A stretch of DNA of 64,000 nt from an uncultured Oscillospiraceae bacterium (lineage in GTDB: Bacteria > Bacillota > Clostridia > Oscillospirales > Ruminococcaceae). The position numbers and the translations under genes are program-made. Shown here piece by piece: positions 6,874-14,449 of this stretch (position 1 is the first letter of the stretch; each line of letters begins with the position of its first letter). The DNA lies in contig CAKSEY010000004.1 in the NCBI GenBank assembly GCA_934448295.1, forward strand, positions 62,001 through 126,000. Direction: 5' to 3'. Below the pieces are notes generated by a model. That model worked only from the letters and a program-made list of their open reading frames with translations. It was not told the origin of the DNA and made no database searches.

Positions 6874-8421
6874 ATGCGCACTCTGAATAAACTGCTGAAA
6901 AAGGTGTTTAACCGCGCGGTGGTCTGCATAATCGGGATTTTATTGCAGGTGGCTTACCTCGTTATGGTTTTCCTGACATTCGGAACGCTGTATACCTATT
7001 CCTACTTTATTTTCCTGGGTCTGGGGATCGCGCTTTCGCTTTACATCTACAACCGCGACATCAATCCTAGCTACAAGCTGGCGTGGATTTTCGTGATCCT
7101 GTCTTTTCCGCTGTTCGGGGTGATGTTCTACATTTTCTTCGGGAACAGCCATTCCGGAGACCGGCTGCGCAAGCGCATGATGCTGTACAGCGATGAATCA
7201 AAGGTGCTGCTTCCGCAGGACGACGAGCTGATGGCGGCACTCCACCGGGACGACCCCGCTGCCGAGAAGCAGGCAAAGTATCTTTACGATTACAGCGGAT
7301 ACCCTGTCTACTCCGGCACCAGCGCCACCTATTTCCCGACCGGTGAGGAAAAATTCGCGGCAATGCTGGAGAAGCTTGAAAAGGCGGAGAGGTTCATTTT
7401 TCTGGAGTACTTCATCATTGCCGACGGAAAGATGTGGGGGACTGTCCTTGATATCCTGGAGCGAAAGGTGAATGAGGGCGTGGACGTCCGGCTGATCTAT
7501 GATGATGTCGGCTGTCTGCTCACCTTGCCCTACAAGTACAACGAAGAGATGGAGCGCCGCGGGATAAAGTGCCGGGTTTTCAATCCTTTCAGACCGATAT
7601 GGTCGGCGAAAATGAACAACCGCGACCACCGTAAAATCCTTGTGATAGACGGTCACACGGCGTTCACCGGGGGAATCAACCTTGCGGACGAATACATCAA
7701 CGCATATGAGAAATACGGTCACTGGAAGGACAGCGCCGTTATGCTGCGCGGCGCGGGAGTCTGGAGCTTCACCGAGATGTTCCTCACGATGTGGAGCTTC
7801 CTTGAAAAAGACAGCCGCGAGGATCACCGGAAATTCATGCCGCGCCCGGAGGATATCCGGGATATTCGCGGAAATGGCGTGGTTGTGCCGTTCACGGACA
7901 GTCCGCTTGACGACGAGCCGGTCGGAGAGAACGTTTACCTGAACATTATAAACAGCGCGGAAAAGTACGTCTACATCACAACTCCCTACCTCGTGATCGA
8001 CAACGAAATGCAGACGGCGCTTGTGCTCGCTGCCAAAAGCGGGGTTGATGTGCGTATAATCACACCGCATATTCCGGATAAATGGTTCGTGTTCGCGGTC
8101 ACAAGGGCGCATTACCGCAAGCTGCTGAGGTACGGCATCAAGATTTATGAGTACACTCCCGGGTTCATTCATGCCAAGAACTGGGTCTCAGACGACAAGG
8201 CGGCGGTGGTCGGCACGATAAACCTGGATTTCCGCAGCCTTTATCTGCACTTCGAATGTGCCGCGTGGATGTACCGCAGCGAGTGTATCCCGGACATAAA
8301 GCGCGATTACCTCGAAACGCTCAAACAGTGCCAGGAAATAACCTACTCCGATTGTATTCACATCAATATTTTCAGGAGAATAGGCCGCGCAATTCTTCGT
8401 TTGTTTGCTCCAATGATGTAA
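6874..8421 (+). CDS. cls: cardiolipin synthase (phospholipase D family)
   Basis: A 515-residue membrane enzyme condensing two phosphatidylglycerols to cardiolipin. Two to three hydrophobic segments occupy residues 12-90, the family's PLDc N-terminal region with SYKLAWIFVILSFPLFG. Two HKD motifs follow: H252-x-K254-x4-D259 in NRDHRKILVIDG, and a second as HAKNWVSDDKAAVVGT near residue 430. Length fits bacterial ClsA types. It begins 21 bases after the divIC terminator with no promoter I can see, so it may rely on readthrough. It converges on the HAD gene across a block of nested hairpins. Confidence 0.95.
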   Translation: MRTLNKLLKKVFNRAVVCIIGILLQVAYLVMVFLTFGTLYTYSYFIFLGLGIALSLYIYNRDINPSYKLAWIFVILSFPLFGVMFYIFFGNSHSGDRLRKRMMLYSDESKVLLPQDDELMAALHRDDPAAEKQAKYLYDYSGYPVYSGTSATYFPTGEEKFAAMLEKLEKAERFIFLEYFIIADGKMWGTVLDILERKVNEGVDVRLIYDDVGCLLTLPYKYNEEMERRGIKCRVFNPFRPIWSAKMNNRDHRKILVIDGHTAFTGGINLADEYINAYEKYGHWKDSAVMLRGAGVWSFTEMFLTMWSFLEKDSREDHRKFMPRPEDIRDIRGNGVVVPFTDSPLDDEPVGENVYLNIINSAEKYVYITTPYLVIDNEMQTALVLAAKSGVDVRIITPHIPDKWFVFAVTRAHYRKLLRYGIKIYEYTPGFIHAKNWVSDDKAAVVGTINLDFRSLYLHFECAAWMYRSECIPDIKRDYLETLKQCQEITYSDCIHINIFRRIGRAILRLFAPMM

Positions 8422-8426
8422 ATAAT

Positions 8427-8451
8427 AATCCCCGGATTTGCTCCGGGGATT
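8427..8451. terminator. GC-rich hairpin after cls
   Basis: AATCCCCGGA (8427-8436) and TCCGGGGATT (8442-8451) form a perfect 10-bp stem. No T run follows on the plus strand, so strength is uncertain. The same stem recurs at 8583-8606 on the other side of the 106-bp repeat. Confidence 0.6.
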
Positions 8452-8476
8452 CAGCTTGTCGAAAAAGTATCTATAC

Positions 8477-8582
8477 CAGACTGTCGAGAAATCGTCAGAT
8501 GCTAGGAACCCGCATGATGGCTAGGCTTTGTGCCTGCCATCATGCGGAGTGACGACGCAGATGGCGGTTTATCGACAGTCTG
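8477..8582. repeat. 106-bp interspersed hairpin repeat, copy 1
   Basis: Perfect 11-bp terminal inverted repeats, CAGACTGTCGA (8477-8487) and TCGACAGTCTG (8572-8582), enclose an inner perfect 12-bp stem, CCGCATGATGGC (8510-8521) with GCCATCATGCGG (8536-8547), whose loop region reads TAGGCTTTGTGCCT. Copy 2 at 31300-31405 has the same length and layout and shares the segments around CTAGGAA, GGCTAGGCTTT and TGACGACG. It lies between the converging cls and HAD genes. No open frame. Confidence 0.75.
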
Positions 8583-8606
8583 AATCCCCGGAAAGCTCCG
8601 GGGATT
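8583..8606 (-). terminator. hairpin after the HAD gene
   Basis: AATCCCCGGA (8583-8592) and TCCGGGGATT (8597-8606), three bases beyond the HAD stop codon. It has the same stem sequence as the hairpin at 8427-8451. Confidence 0.6.
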
Positions 8607-8609
8607 TGG

Positions 8610-9287
8610 TTATATTATATCCTTTATCTGGTTCAAGTCGGTTATCGTGTAGTCGATACGCAGTTCCGCCGGAGTCGGTTTGTTTTCCGGATCATACCAG
8701 CAGCACGCTATCCCGGCTTTGTTTCCGCCCAGAATATCGCTGGTGAGGGAATCCCCGACGATTATCGCTTCTTCCCTGCCCTCCGGGATCTGGTCGAATA
8801 CGCTGTCGAAAAACAGCGGGGACGGCTTTTCGTACCCGACTACATCGGAAATGAATATACCGTCAAGAAGCCGGTCAAGCCCGGAGCGCCGCAGCTTGCG
8901 CTCCTGTGCGGTGAATGAGCCATTTGTGACCGCGTACTGCCTTATTTTCCCTTTCAAGGACCTCACAAGCTCCAGCGAATTATCGTTCGGGAAAATGTGA
9001 TTGCCGAGAGTCTGCTGATAGAGTATGTTGAACTCTGCCGTATCGTAGCTCAGCCCGTATTTCGAGAATAGATCCTCAAATCTCCGGCGGAACAGCGCCG
9101 GCTTTTCGATCTCGTGCCGCTCCAGCATTTCCCAATATCCCTCGTTGATCTCGGAGTAGCTCTGCACCATTTCGTCAGTACATTCACCAAGCCCGCACAC
9201 CTGGAAGCACTCCTTTATCGCGGCTCTCTCTGATTTCAGGAAGTTCAGCAGAGTGCCGTCTACGTCCCATAAAATTGCTCTGTACAT
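8610..9287 (-). CDS. HAD family hydrolase, YjjG-like (noncanonical nucleotidase)
   Basis: A 225-residue haloacid dehalogenase-type phosphatase. Motif I is D8-V-D10-G-T in MYRAILWDVDGTLLNF; a helical C1 cap follows; motif II is VTNGSF, motif III the Lys of VGYEKPSP, motif IV GDSLTSDILGG. The YjjG subgroup removes phosphate from pyrimidine nucleoside monophosphates including modified ones; substrate here is inferred from resemblance (ERKLRRSGLDRLLDGIFISD is typical of the group). It is downstream of typA, separated by a terminator, and has no evident promoter. Confidence 0.85.
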   Translation of the reverse strand: MYRAILWDVDGTLLNFLKSERAAIKECFQVCGLGECTDEMVQSYSEINEGYWEMLERHEIEKPALFRRRFEDLFSKYGLSYDTAEFNILYQQTLGNHIFPNDNSLELVRSLKGKIRQYAVTNGSFTAQERKLRRSGLDRLLDGIFISDVVGYEKPSPLFFDSVFDQIPEGREEAIIVGDSLTSDILGGNKAGIACCWYDPENKPTPAELRIDYTITDLNQIKDII

Positions 9288-9296
9288 AATCTCCTC

Positions 9297-9331
9297 AAAA
9301 AATCAGCCGCGCGGGTTTCGGGCGGCTGATT
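9297..9331 (-). terminator. terminator after typA
   Basis: On the minus strand a 10-bp stem AATCAGCCGC (9322-9331 read in reverse) with GCGGCTGATT is followed by TTTTGAGG. It separates typA from the HAD gene. Confidence 0.8.
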
Positions 9332-9337
9332 TTCTCT

Positions 9338-11161
9338 TTACTTCTTTGTCTTTGCTTCGTTCTTCAGTCTGAGGTCGCGCTCAAGAATTACCTTTCTCAT
9401 GCGAATGCTCTTAGGCGTAACTTCAACAAGCTCGTCGTCCTGAATGAAGTCCAGGCACTCTTCAAGGCTCATCTGCTTCGGCGGGATAAGGTGCAGCGCG
9501 TCGTCAGAGCCTGAAGCACGGGTGTTGGTGAGGTGCTTCTTCTTGCAGACATTGATCACGATATCGCCCGCCTTCGGGGAAACGCCAACGATCATGCCCT
9601 CGTAAACCGGAACGCCTGCGCCGATGAACAGCGTGCCTCGCTCCTGCGCGTTGAACAGACCGTATGTGATGGAGGGACCCGTTTCCCATGCAACCAGGGA
9701 ACCAACGGTTCTTCTCGGGATATCGCCGAAATACGGCTTGTAGCTGTCGAACGTGGAGTTCATGATACCCTCGCCCTTGGTGTCGGTCATGAACTCGCCG
9801 CGGTAACCGAACAGACCTCTGGACGGCACAAGGAACTCCAGGCGGGTGCGGTTTCCAATGGGGTGCATGGAGGTCATCTCGCCCTTGCGCTGACCCATGC
9901 TCTGCATTACGGAGCCCACAGAATCAGCCGGAACGTCCACAACCAGGCGCTCGACAGGTTCGCAAAGGACTCCGTCTATCTCCTTTGTGAGAACGCGCGG
10001 CGTGCTGACGGAAAGCTCGTACCCCTCGCGGCGCATTGTCTCAATGAGAATGGACAGGTGCATTTCACCTCTGCCGGCAACGTTGAACGCGTCCAGTGTG
10101 TCACTGTCGGAAACTCTCAGCGAAACGTCCTTCAGGGTCTCCTTCATCAGACGTTCGCGTATCTGGCGGGAGGTCACGAACTTGCCCTCTCTGCCTGCGA
10201 ACGGGCTGGTGTTTACGGAGAATGTCATTTCCACTGTCGGTTCGGAGATCTTCACGAACGGAAGCGGCTCGGGCTTGTTAACGGAGCAGATAGTCTGACC
10301 GATGGTCACGCCCTCAATACCGGAGAAGCATACGATGTCGCCCACCATAGCCTCGTCGACCTCGACCTTGTTCAGACCCTCGAACTGGTAGAGGGAAACG
10401 ATCTTGCTCTTGAACGGAGCGGTGCGGTTGTGGTGGTCGCACACAATAACGTCCTGATTCTTGCGCATTCTGCCGCGCTCGATACGTCCGATGGCGATTC
10501 TGCCTACATAGTCGTTGTAGTCGATGGAGGAAACCAGAACCTGGAGCTCGCCGTCCGGGTCGCCCTCGGGAGCGGGTATGTGCTCGATTATCTTATCGAA
10601 CAGCGGCTTGAAGTCGGTGCCCATCTGGTCGGGGTCGTAGGAGGAAAGTCCCAGCCTGCCGGAGCAGAAAATTACCGGGCTGTCTATCTGCTCTTCGGAA
10701 GCGTCCAGGTCGAGCAGAAGTTCAAGAACCTCGTCAACGACTTCCTTGTTTCTTGCGTCGGGGCGGTCGGTCTTGTTTACGACTACAATTATCTTGTGTC
10801 CCAGCTCAAGAGCCTTCTGGAGCACGAAACGGGTCTGCGGCATGGTGCCCTCAAAGGAGTCCACCAGCAGAAGAACGCCGTTTACCATCTTGAGGATACG
10901 CTCCACCTCGCCGGAGAAGTCAGCGTGACCGGGGGTGTCTACAATGTTGATTTTTACGCCGTTGTACATACAGGAGGTGTTCTTCGCAAGGATAGTGATG
11001 CCGCGCTCGCGCTCGAGAGCGTTGCTGTCCATTACGCGGTCGCTTACTACCTGATTTTCACGGAAAGCGCCGCCCTGCTTCAGCATTTCATCGACCAGGG
11101 TGGTCTTGCCGTGGTCAACGTGGGCGATTATTGCAATATTCCTTAAATCGTTTCTAACCAA
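9338..11161 (-). CDS. typA: translational GTPase TypA/BipA
   Basis: A 607-residue EF-G-like GTPase: G1 AHVDHGKTTLVD at residues 14-25, G2 around RERGITILAKN, G3 VDTPGHADF, G4 NKTDR. Domain II, EF-G-like domains III and V and the BipA-specific C-terminal domain (RKVILERD, TPKSIRMRK near the end) follow. TypA binds 70S ribosomes and supports 50S assembly and growth under stress or cold. Its own promoter (11206-11234) and terminator make it a single-gene unit. Confidence 0.97.
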   Translation of the reverse strand: MVRNDLRNIAIIAHVDHGKTTLVDEMLKQGGAFRENQVVSDRVMDSNALERERGITILAKNTSCMYNGVKINIVDTPGHADFSGEVERILKMVNGVLLLVDSFEGTMPQTRFVLQKALELGHKIIVVVNKTDRPDARNKEVVDEVLELLLDLDASEEQIDSPVIFCSGRLGLSSYDPDQMGTDFKPLFDKIIEHIPAPEGDPDGELQVLVSSIDYNDYVGRIAIGRIERGRMRKNQDVIVCDHHNRTAPFKSKIVSLYQFEGLNKVEVDEAMVGDIVCFSGIEGVTIGQTICSVNKPEPLPFVKISEPTVEMTFSVNTSPFAGREGKFVTSRQIRERLMKETLKDVSLRVSDSDTLDAFNVAGRGEMHLSILIETMRREGYELSVSTPRVLTKEIDGVLCEPVERLVVDVPADSVGSVMQSMGQRKGEMTSMHPIGNRTRLEFLVPSRGLFGYRGEFMTDTKGEGIMNSTFDSYKPYFGDIPRRTVGSLVAWETGPSITYGLFNAQERGTLFIGAGVPVYEGMIVGVSPKAGDIVINVCKKKHLTNTRASGSDDALHLIPPKQMSLEECLDFIQDDELVEVTPKSIRMRKVILERDLRLKNEAKTKK

Positions 11162-11205
11162 TTATCTCACATTCCTTTATATTTTAGATTTTTACATCGT
11201 CCTTT

Positions 11206-11234
11206 ATTATACTACTTTTTTTCCCAGCATACAA
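11206..11234 (-). promoter_or_regulatory. sigma-A promoter of typA
   Basis: Minus strand TTGTAT (11234-11229), 17 bases, TATAAT (11211-11206); leader of about 40 bases. Confidence 0.75.
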
Positions 11235-11302
11235 GGGTGTAGACAAAAAAACGTTGTTTTAATTACAATTACCGATTATGCGAAAAGGTTTTTGTGTAAA
11301 TT

Positions 11303-11334
11303 CACAACAAAAGGAGCCGCCAATTTACGGCTCC
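11303..11334 (-). terminator. terminator of the tepA-to-DUF3006 operon
   Basis: Minus strand GGAGCCG (11334-11328) pairs with CGGCTCC (11319-11313), then TTTTGTTG. It lies five bases after the DUF3006 stop codon. Confidence 0.8.
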
Positions 11335-11339
11335 GGGCT

Positions 11340-11546
11340 TTATTTGAATATTCTGCGCATTTTCGCGGCGATCTGCGCGCGGCGCTGCTCCTCGGCTTCC
11401 GGGTCTGTTTCCCAGCCGGAGCCCGTGCGCCGCAGCACGCTGCCCTCGTGCACTCCGGCGGGAAGCTCCGACAGGGGTATCTCCATTTTTACTGCGCCGT
11501 CATATGCCACTGCAATGCTTTCTTCTATACGGTCTACAATGATCAT
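11340..11546 (-). CDS. DUF3006 domain protein
   Basis: A 68-residue protein, MIIVDRIEESIAVAYDG...MEIPLSELPAGVHEGSVLRR, matching the DUF3006 pattern: a small beta-barrel-like domain with the DRIEE-AV start and an IP-SELP turn, and a charged C-terminal helix. Its ATG overlaps the stop of the upstream metallo-beta-lactamase gene by four bases. DUF3006 proteins are commonly encoded next to ComEC-type metallohydrolases, which fits; function is unknown. Confidence 0.8.
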   Translation of the reverse strand: MIIVDRIEESIAVAYDGAVKMEIPLSELPAGVHEGSVLRRTGSGWETDPEAEEQRRAQIAAKMRRIFK

Positions 11547-12547
11547 GCCGCTTCCTCCGTGCGGAAATCTCCCTCGCCGCTGTCAGAATAAATGCGGAGC
11601 CCTTCCCCGTTGCTGACAAATACGATGTTTCCGTTTTCCATGGTCGTCATTATTTTCGCGCCGATTTTCGTCAGTCTGTCGAGCACAGCCTGCTTCGGGT
11701 GACCGTAGGAATTGTCCTTCCCAACGCAGATGACCGCATATTCCGGGGAAACAGCCTGAATAAAATCAGTGGTGCTTGACGAGGTGCTTCCATGGTGCCC
11801 GACTTTCAGCACGTTGCTGCGGATATATTCCCCGCTGTTCAGGATATCGTTTTCTGCGGCGCGTTCGATGTCCCCAGTGAAAAGAAACGACTCTTCGCCG
11901 TGAACCAGCCGGCAGACTATCGAAAAGTTATTCAGATCGGAGTAATCATCATGCACCGGCGCGAGTAATTGCAGCTCGGCGCCGTTTCCAAGGGGGATCG
12001 TGCTTCCCGTCCGGGAATATTCCGCGTCTATTTTTTTCTGGGTGATAACGTCAAGCATACGCTCGAAATTCTTCGTCATGGGGAGAATGGAATCCGGTAT
12101 TTCCGGCATAATTACCTTGCCGACCGTGAATTTATCCAGCACGTCGGCCATGCCGCCGATGTGATCCTCATGCGGGTGGGAGGCTATCACATAATCCAGC
12201 CTGCGTATACCAAGGCTGCTGATGTAGTTTATCACGCGGTTGGAGAATATCGCCTCGCCCGTATCAATGAGCACCCGGGTGTCCCCGGCGACTATCAGCT
12301 CGCAGTCCCCCTGCTCTACGTCAATGTAATGCACGGATATTTCTCCGTCCGCCGTGGTTACTGTGGTATTCCTGCCGGTAAGCATTGCGGCAAGCTCCGC
12401 AGAGGTCGGGATAAACTCCAGCTTGAAAATCTCTTCGTTAAGGTAGATCCCAAGGGAGAACACGAAAAAGACCGTGAATATTACCAGGAAAACCTTAGCT
12501 GCGGCGCTTTCCCGGGGATTTTTTCGGCTTTGCCGTTTGTCTGCCAT
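11543..12547 (-). CDS. ComEC/Rec2-like metallo-beta-lactamase fold hydrolase, membrane anchored
   Basis: A 334-residue protein with a basic start, one membrane helix at residues 19-35, and an extracytoplasmic MBL domain. Metal ligands are H124-x-H126-x-D128-H129 in ASHPHEDHIGG; the strand YIDVEQGDCELI and LIDTG precede it and KVGHHGS-SST comes later, the signature of the stand-alone ComEC C-terminal-like family. These may be secreted nucleases or phosphodiesterases; the substrate is unknown. The start lies 53 bases inside the 3-prime end of ygiQ, an unusually long overlap, but the N-terminal anchor argues that the long form is real. Confidence 0.85.
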   Translation of the reverse strand: MADKRQSRKNPRESAAAKVFLVIFTVFFVFSLGIYLNEEIFKLEFIPTSAELAAMLTGRNTTVTTADGEISVHYIDVEQGDCELIVAGDTRVLIDTGEAIFSNRVINYISSLGIRRLDYVIASHPHEDHIGGMADVLDKFTVGKVIMPEIPDSILPMTKNFERMLDVITQKKIDAEYSRTGSTIPLGNGAELQLLAPVHDDYSDLNNFSIVCRLVHGEESFLFTGDIERAAENDILNSGEYIRSNVLKVGHHGSTSSSTTDFIQAVSPEYAVICVGKDNSYGHPKQAVLDRLTKIGAKIMTTMENGNIVFVSNGEGLRIYSDSGEGDFRTEEAA

Positions 12548-14432
12548 TCACGCTCCCCCTTTCCCTGTTGAGGTTCTGATTCTGACCGCGCTGCGCGGAA
12601 TTCCTCTGCGGCGCCTTTCCGCCGGAATACGCGTTCCTCTGGCGGCTGTGGTCAGAGGGAGATATCAGGCACTCCCTGCCGGTTCCGATAAGCTCGCGGT
12701 GCTTTGTCATTATCAGCGCCTTTTCCACGATATCGTGGTTTTCCGGCTTGAAGTACTGGAGCAGCGCCCTCTGCATACGCTTTTCCTCGGGTGTGCGCGG
12801 CACGAATACCGGCTCCATTGTGTAGGGGTCAAGCCCCGTCCAGAACATTGCGGTGGAAATCGTTCCCGGGGTCGGGTAGAAGTCCTGAACCTGTTCCGGG
12901 CGAATATTGTGCTTTTTCAGGAATATCGCAAGCTGCACCGCCTCTTCAAGAGTACAGCCCGGGTGGCTGGACATAAGGTACGGCACAAGATACTGCTCCT
13001 TGCCGCACTTTTTGGTCGCCGCATAGAAGCGCTTCTCAAACTCCTCGTAAAGCTCGATATGAGGCTTGCCCATCTTGTCCAGCACCTTGTTGCTGGCGTG
13101 CTCCGGCGCAACCTTAAGCTGACCGCTCACATGGTGCTCCACAAGCTCCTCCAGGAATTCGTTGCTCTTGTCCTGGAGCATATAGTCGTAGCGTATTCCC
13201 GAGCGGATAAACACCTTCTTCACCTTTTTTATCGAGCGGAGTCTGCGCAGAAGGTGGATATAATCGCTGTGGTCGGCTATGAGATTCTTGCAGGGAGTGG
13301 GCGCAAGGCACTTTTTCCCCTTGCACATTCCGTATTTTTCCTGCTTTTCGCAGGAGGGGTGACGGAAGTTCGCGGTGGGGCCTCCCACATCGTGGATATA
13401 GCCCTTGAAGCGCGGATTTTCCGAGAGCTTCACCGCTTCCTCGTAGACGGAATCTTCGCTGCGGGTCTGTATCCTGCGCCCCTGGTGGAGCGCTATCGAA
13501 CAGAAGTTGCAGAAACCGAAGCAGCCGCGGTTGTGGGTTATCGAGAACTCCACCTCCTGGATAGCGGGAACACCGCCCTCCTTTTCGTACATGGGGTGGT
13601 ACATTCTCATGTACGGCAGCTCGTAGGTCCTGTCGAATTCTGCCTGGGTAACGCTGCGCTGAGGCGGATTCTGAACCAGCATCATATTCCCGTGGCGCTG
13701 TACTATCGTCCTGCCGTAAACCTCATCCTGCTCGTCGTACTGCTTGCGGCAGGACTTTGCGTAGGCTTTCTTGTTGTCGCGGACTATCTCAAAGCTGTCA
13801 CACTGTACCGCGCCTATCGGGGTGTTTTCCGGCTCGGTGAGGTAGCAGACGCCGCGCAGGTCGTGCATATCCTTAAGGTGCAGACCCGCCTTGAAGTTGT
13901 TCAGCATCTGGGTCAGCGTGACCTCCCCCATGCCGAACATCAGGTAATCCGCGCCGGTGCTGACAAGAACGGACGGCATAACGCTGTCGCTCCAATAGTC
14001 GTAGTGCGCAAACCTGCGGAGGGAAGCCTCCAGTCCGCCGATGGAAATTTCCACGTCAGGATAAAGGCGCTTCAGATTCTGGCAGTAGACGGTGAGCGCC
14101 CTGTCGGGACGTCTGCCGCCCTTTCCTCCCGGGGAATAGGCGTCGTCGTAGCGCTTTTTCAGCGCCACCGTATAGTTCGACACCATGCTGTCGATGTTCC
14201 CCCCGGTCACCATGAAGCAGTACTTCGGCTTACCGAGTTTCATGTAATCAGCGTCGCAGAGCGGCTGCGCGATAACTCCCACGGTAAAGCCGGCGGCTTC
14301 TATCATTCGCGAGATTATCGCGATACCGAACGTGGGGTGGTCGATATATGCGTCGCCGGTAAAGCAGATGAAATCAAGCTGCTCTATCCCGCGTTCTTTC
14401 ATGTCCTCTCTGCTGACGGGTAAAAATGGCAT
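12495..14432 (-). CDS. ygiQ: YgiQ family radical SAM protein
   Basis: A 645-residue radical SAM protein. The N-terminal region MPFLPVSREDMKERGIEQLDFICFTGDAYIDHP has the B12-binding-like fold; the 4Fe-4S motif is C304-x3-C308-x2-C311 in NRGCFGFCNFC; VAPEH, SSHPGCT and DFYPTPGT are family markers. The final 60 residues are basic and Gln/Arg/Lys-rich. Its reaction is not established. It follows ftsK by 17 bases within the tepA operon. Confidence 0.93.
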   Translation of the reverse strand: MPFLPVSREDMKERGIEQLDFICFTGDAYIDHPTFGIAIISRMIEAAGFTVGVIAQPLCDADYMKLGKPKYCFMVTGGNIDSMVSNYTVALKKRYDDAYSPGGKGGRRPDRALTVYCQNLKRLYPDVEISIGGLEASLRRFAHYDYWSDSVMPSVLVSTGADYLMFGMGEVTLTQMLNNFKAGLHLKDMHDLRGVCYLTEPENTPIGAVQCDSFEIVRDNKKAYAKSCRKQYDEQDEVYGRTIVQRHGNMMLVQNPPQRSVTQAEFDRTYELPYMRMYHPMYEKEGGVPAIQEVEFSITHNRGCFGFCNFCSIALHQGRRIQTRSEDSVYEEAVKLSENPRFKGYIHDVGGPTANFRHPSCEKQEKYGMCKGKKCLAPTPCKNLIADHSDYIHLLRRLRSIKKVKKVFIRSGIRYDYMLQDKSNEFLEELVEHHVSGQLKVAPEHASNKVLDKMGKPHIELYEEFEKRFYAATKKCGKEQYLVPYLMSSHPGCTLEEAVQLAIFLKKHNIRPEQVQDFYPTPGTISTAMFWTGLDPYTMEPVFVPRTPEEKRMQRALLQYFKPENHDIVEKALIMTKHRELIGTGRECLISPSDHSRQRNAYSGGKAPQRNSAQRGQNQNLNRERGSVNGRQTAKPKKSPGKRRS

Positions 14433-14449
14433 TTTGTGTTTCCTCTCAA

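Noticed and set aside
9533..11146. Long plus-strand frame opposite typA (about 540 codons)
   Set aside because: Antisense of the GTPase gene; a product of biased codon use at the third position.
12474..14423. Long open frame on the plus strand opposite ygiQ (about 650 codons)
   Set aside because: It is the antisense of a clear radical SAM gene; its residues show no domain, and no ribosome-binding site or promoter fits.
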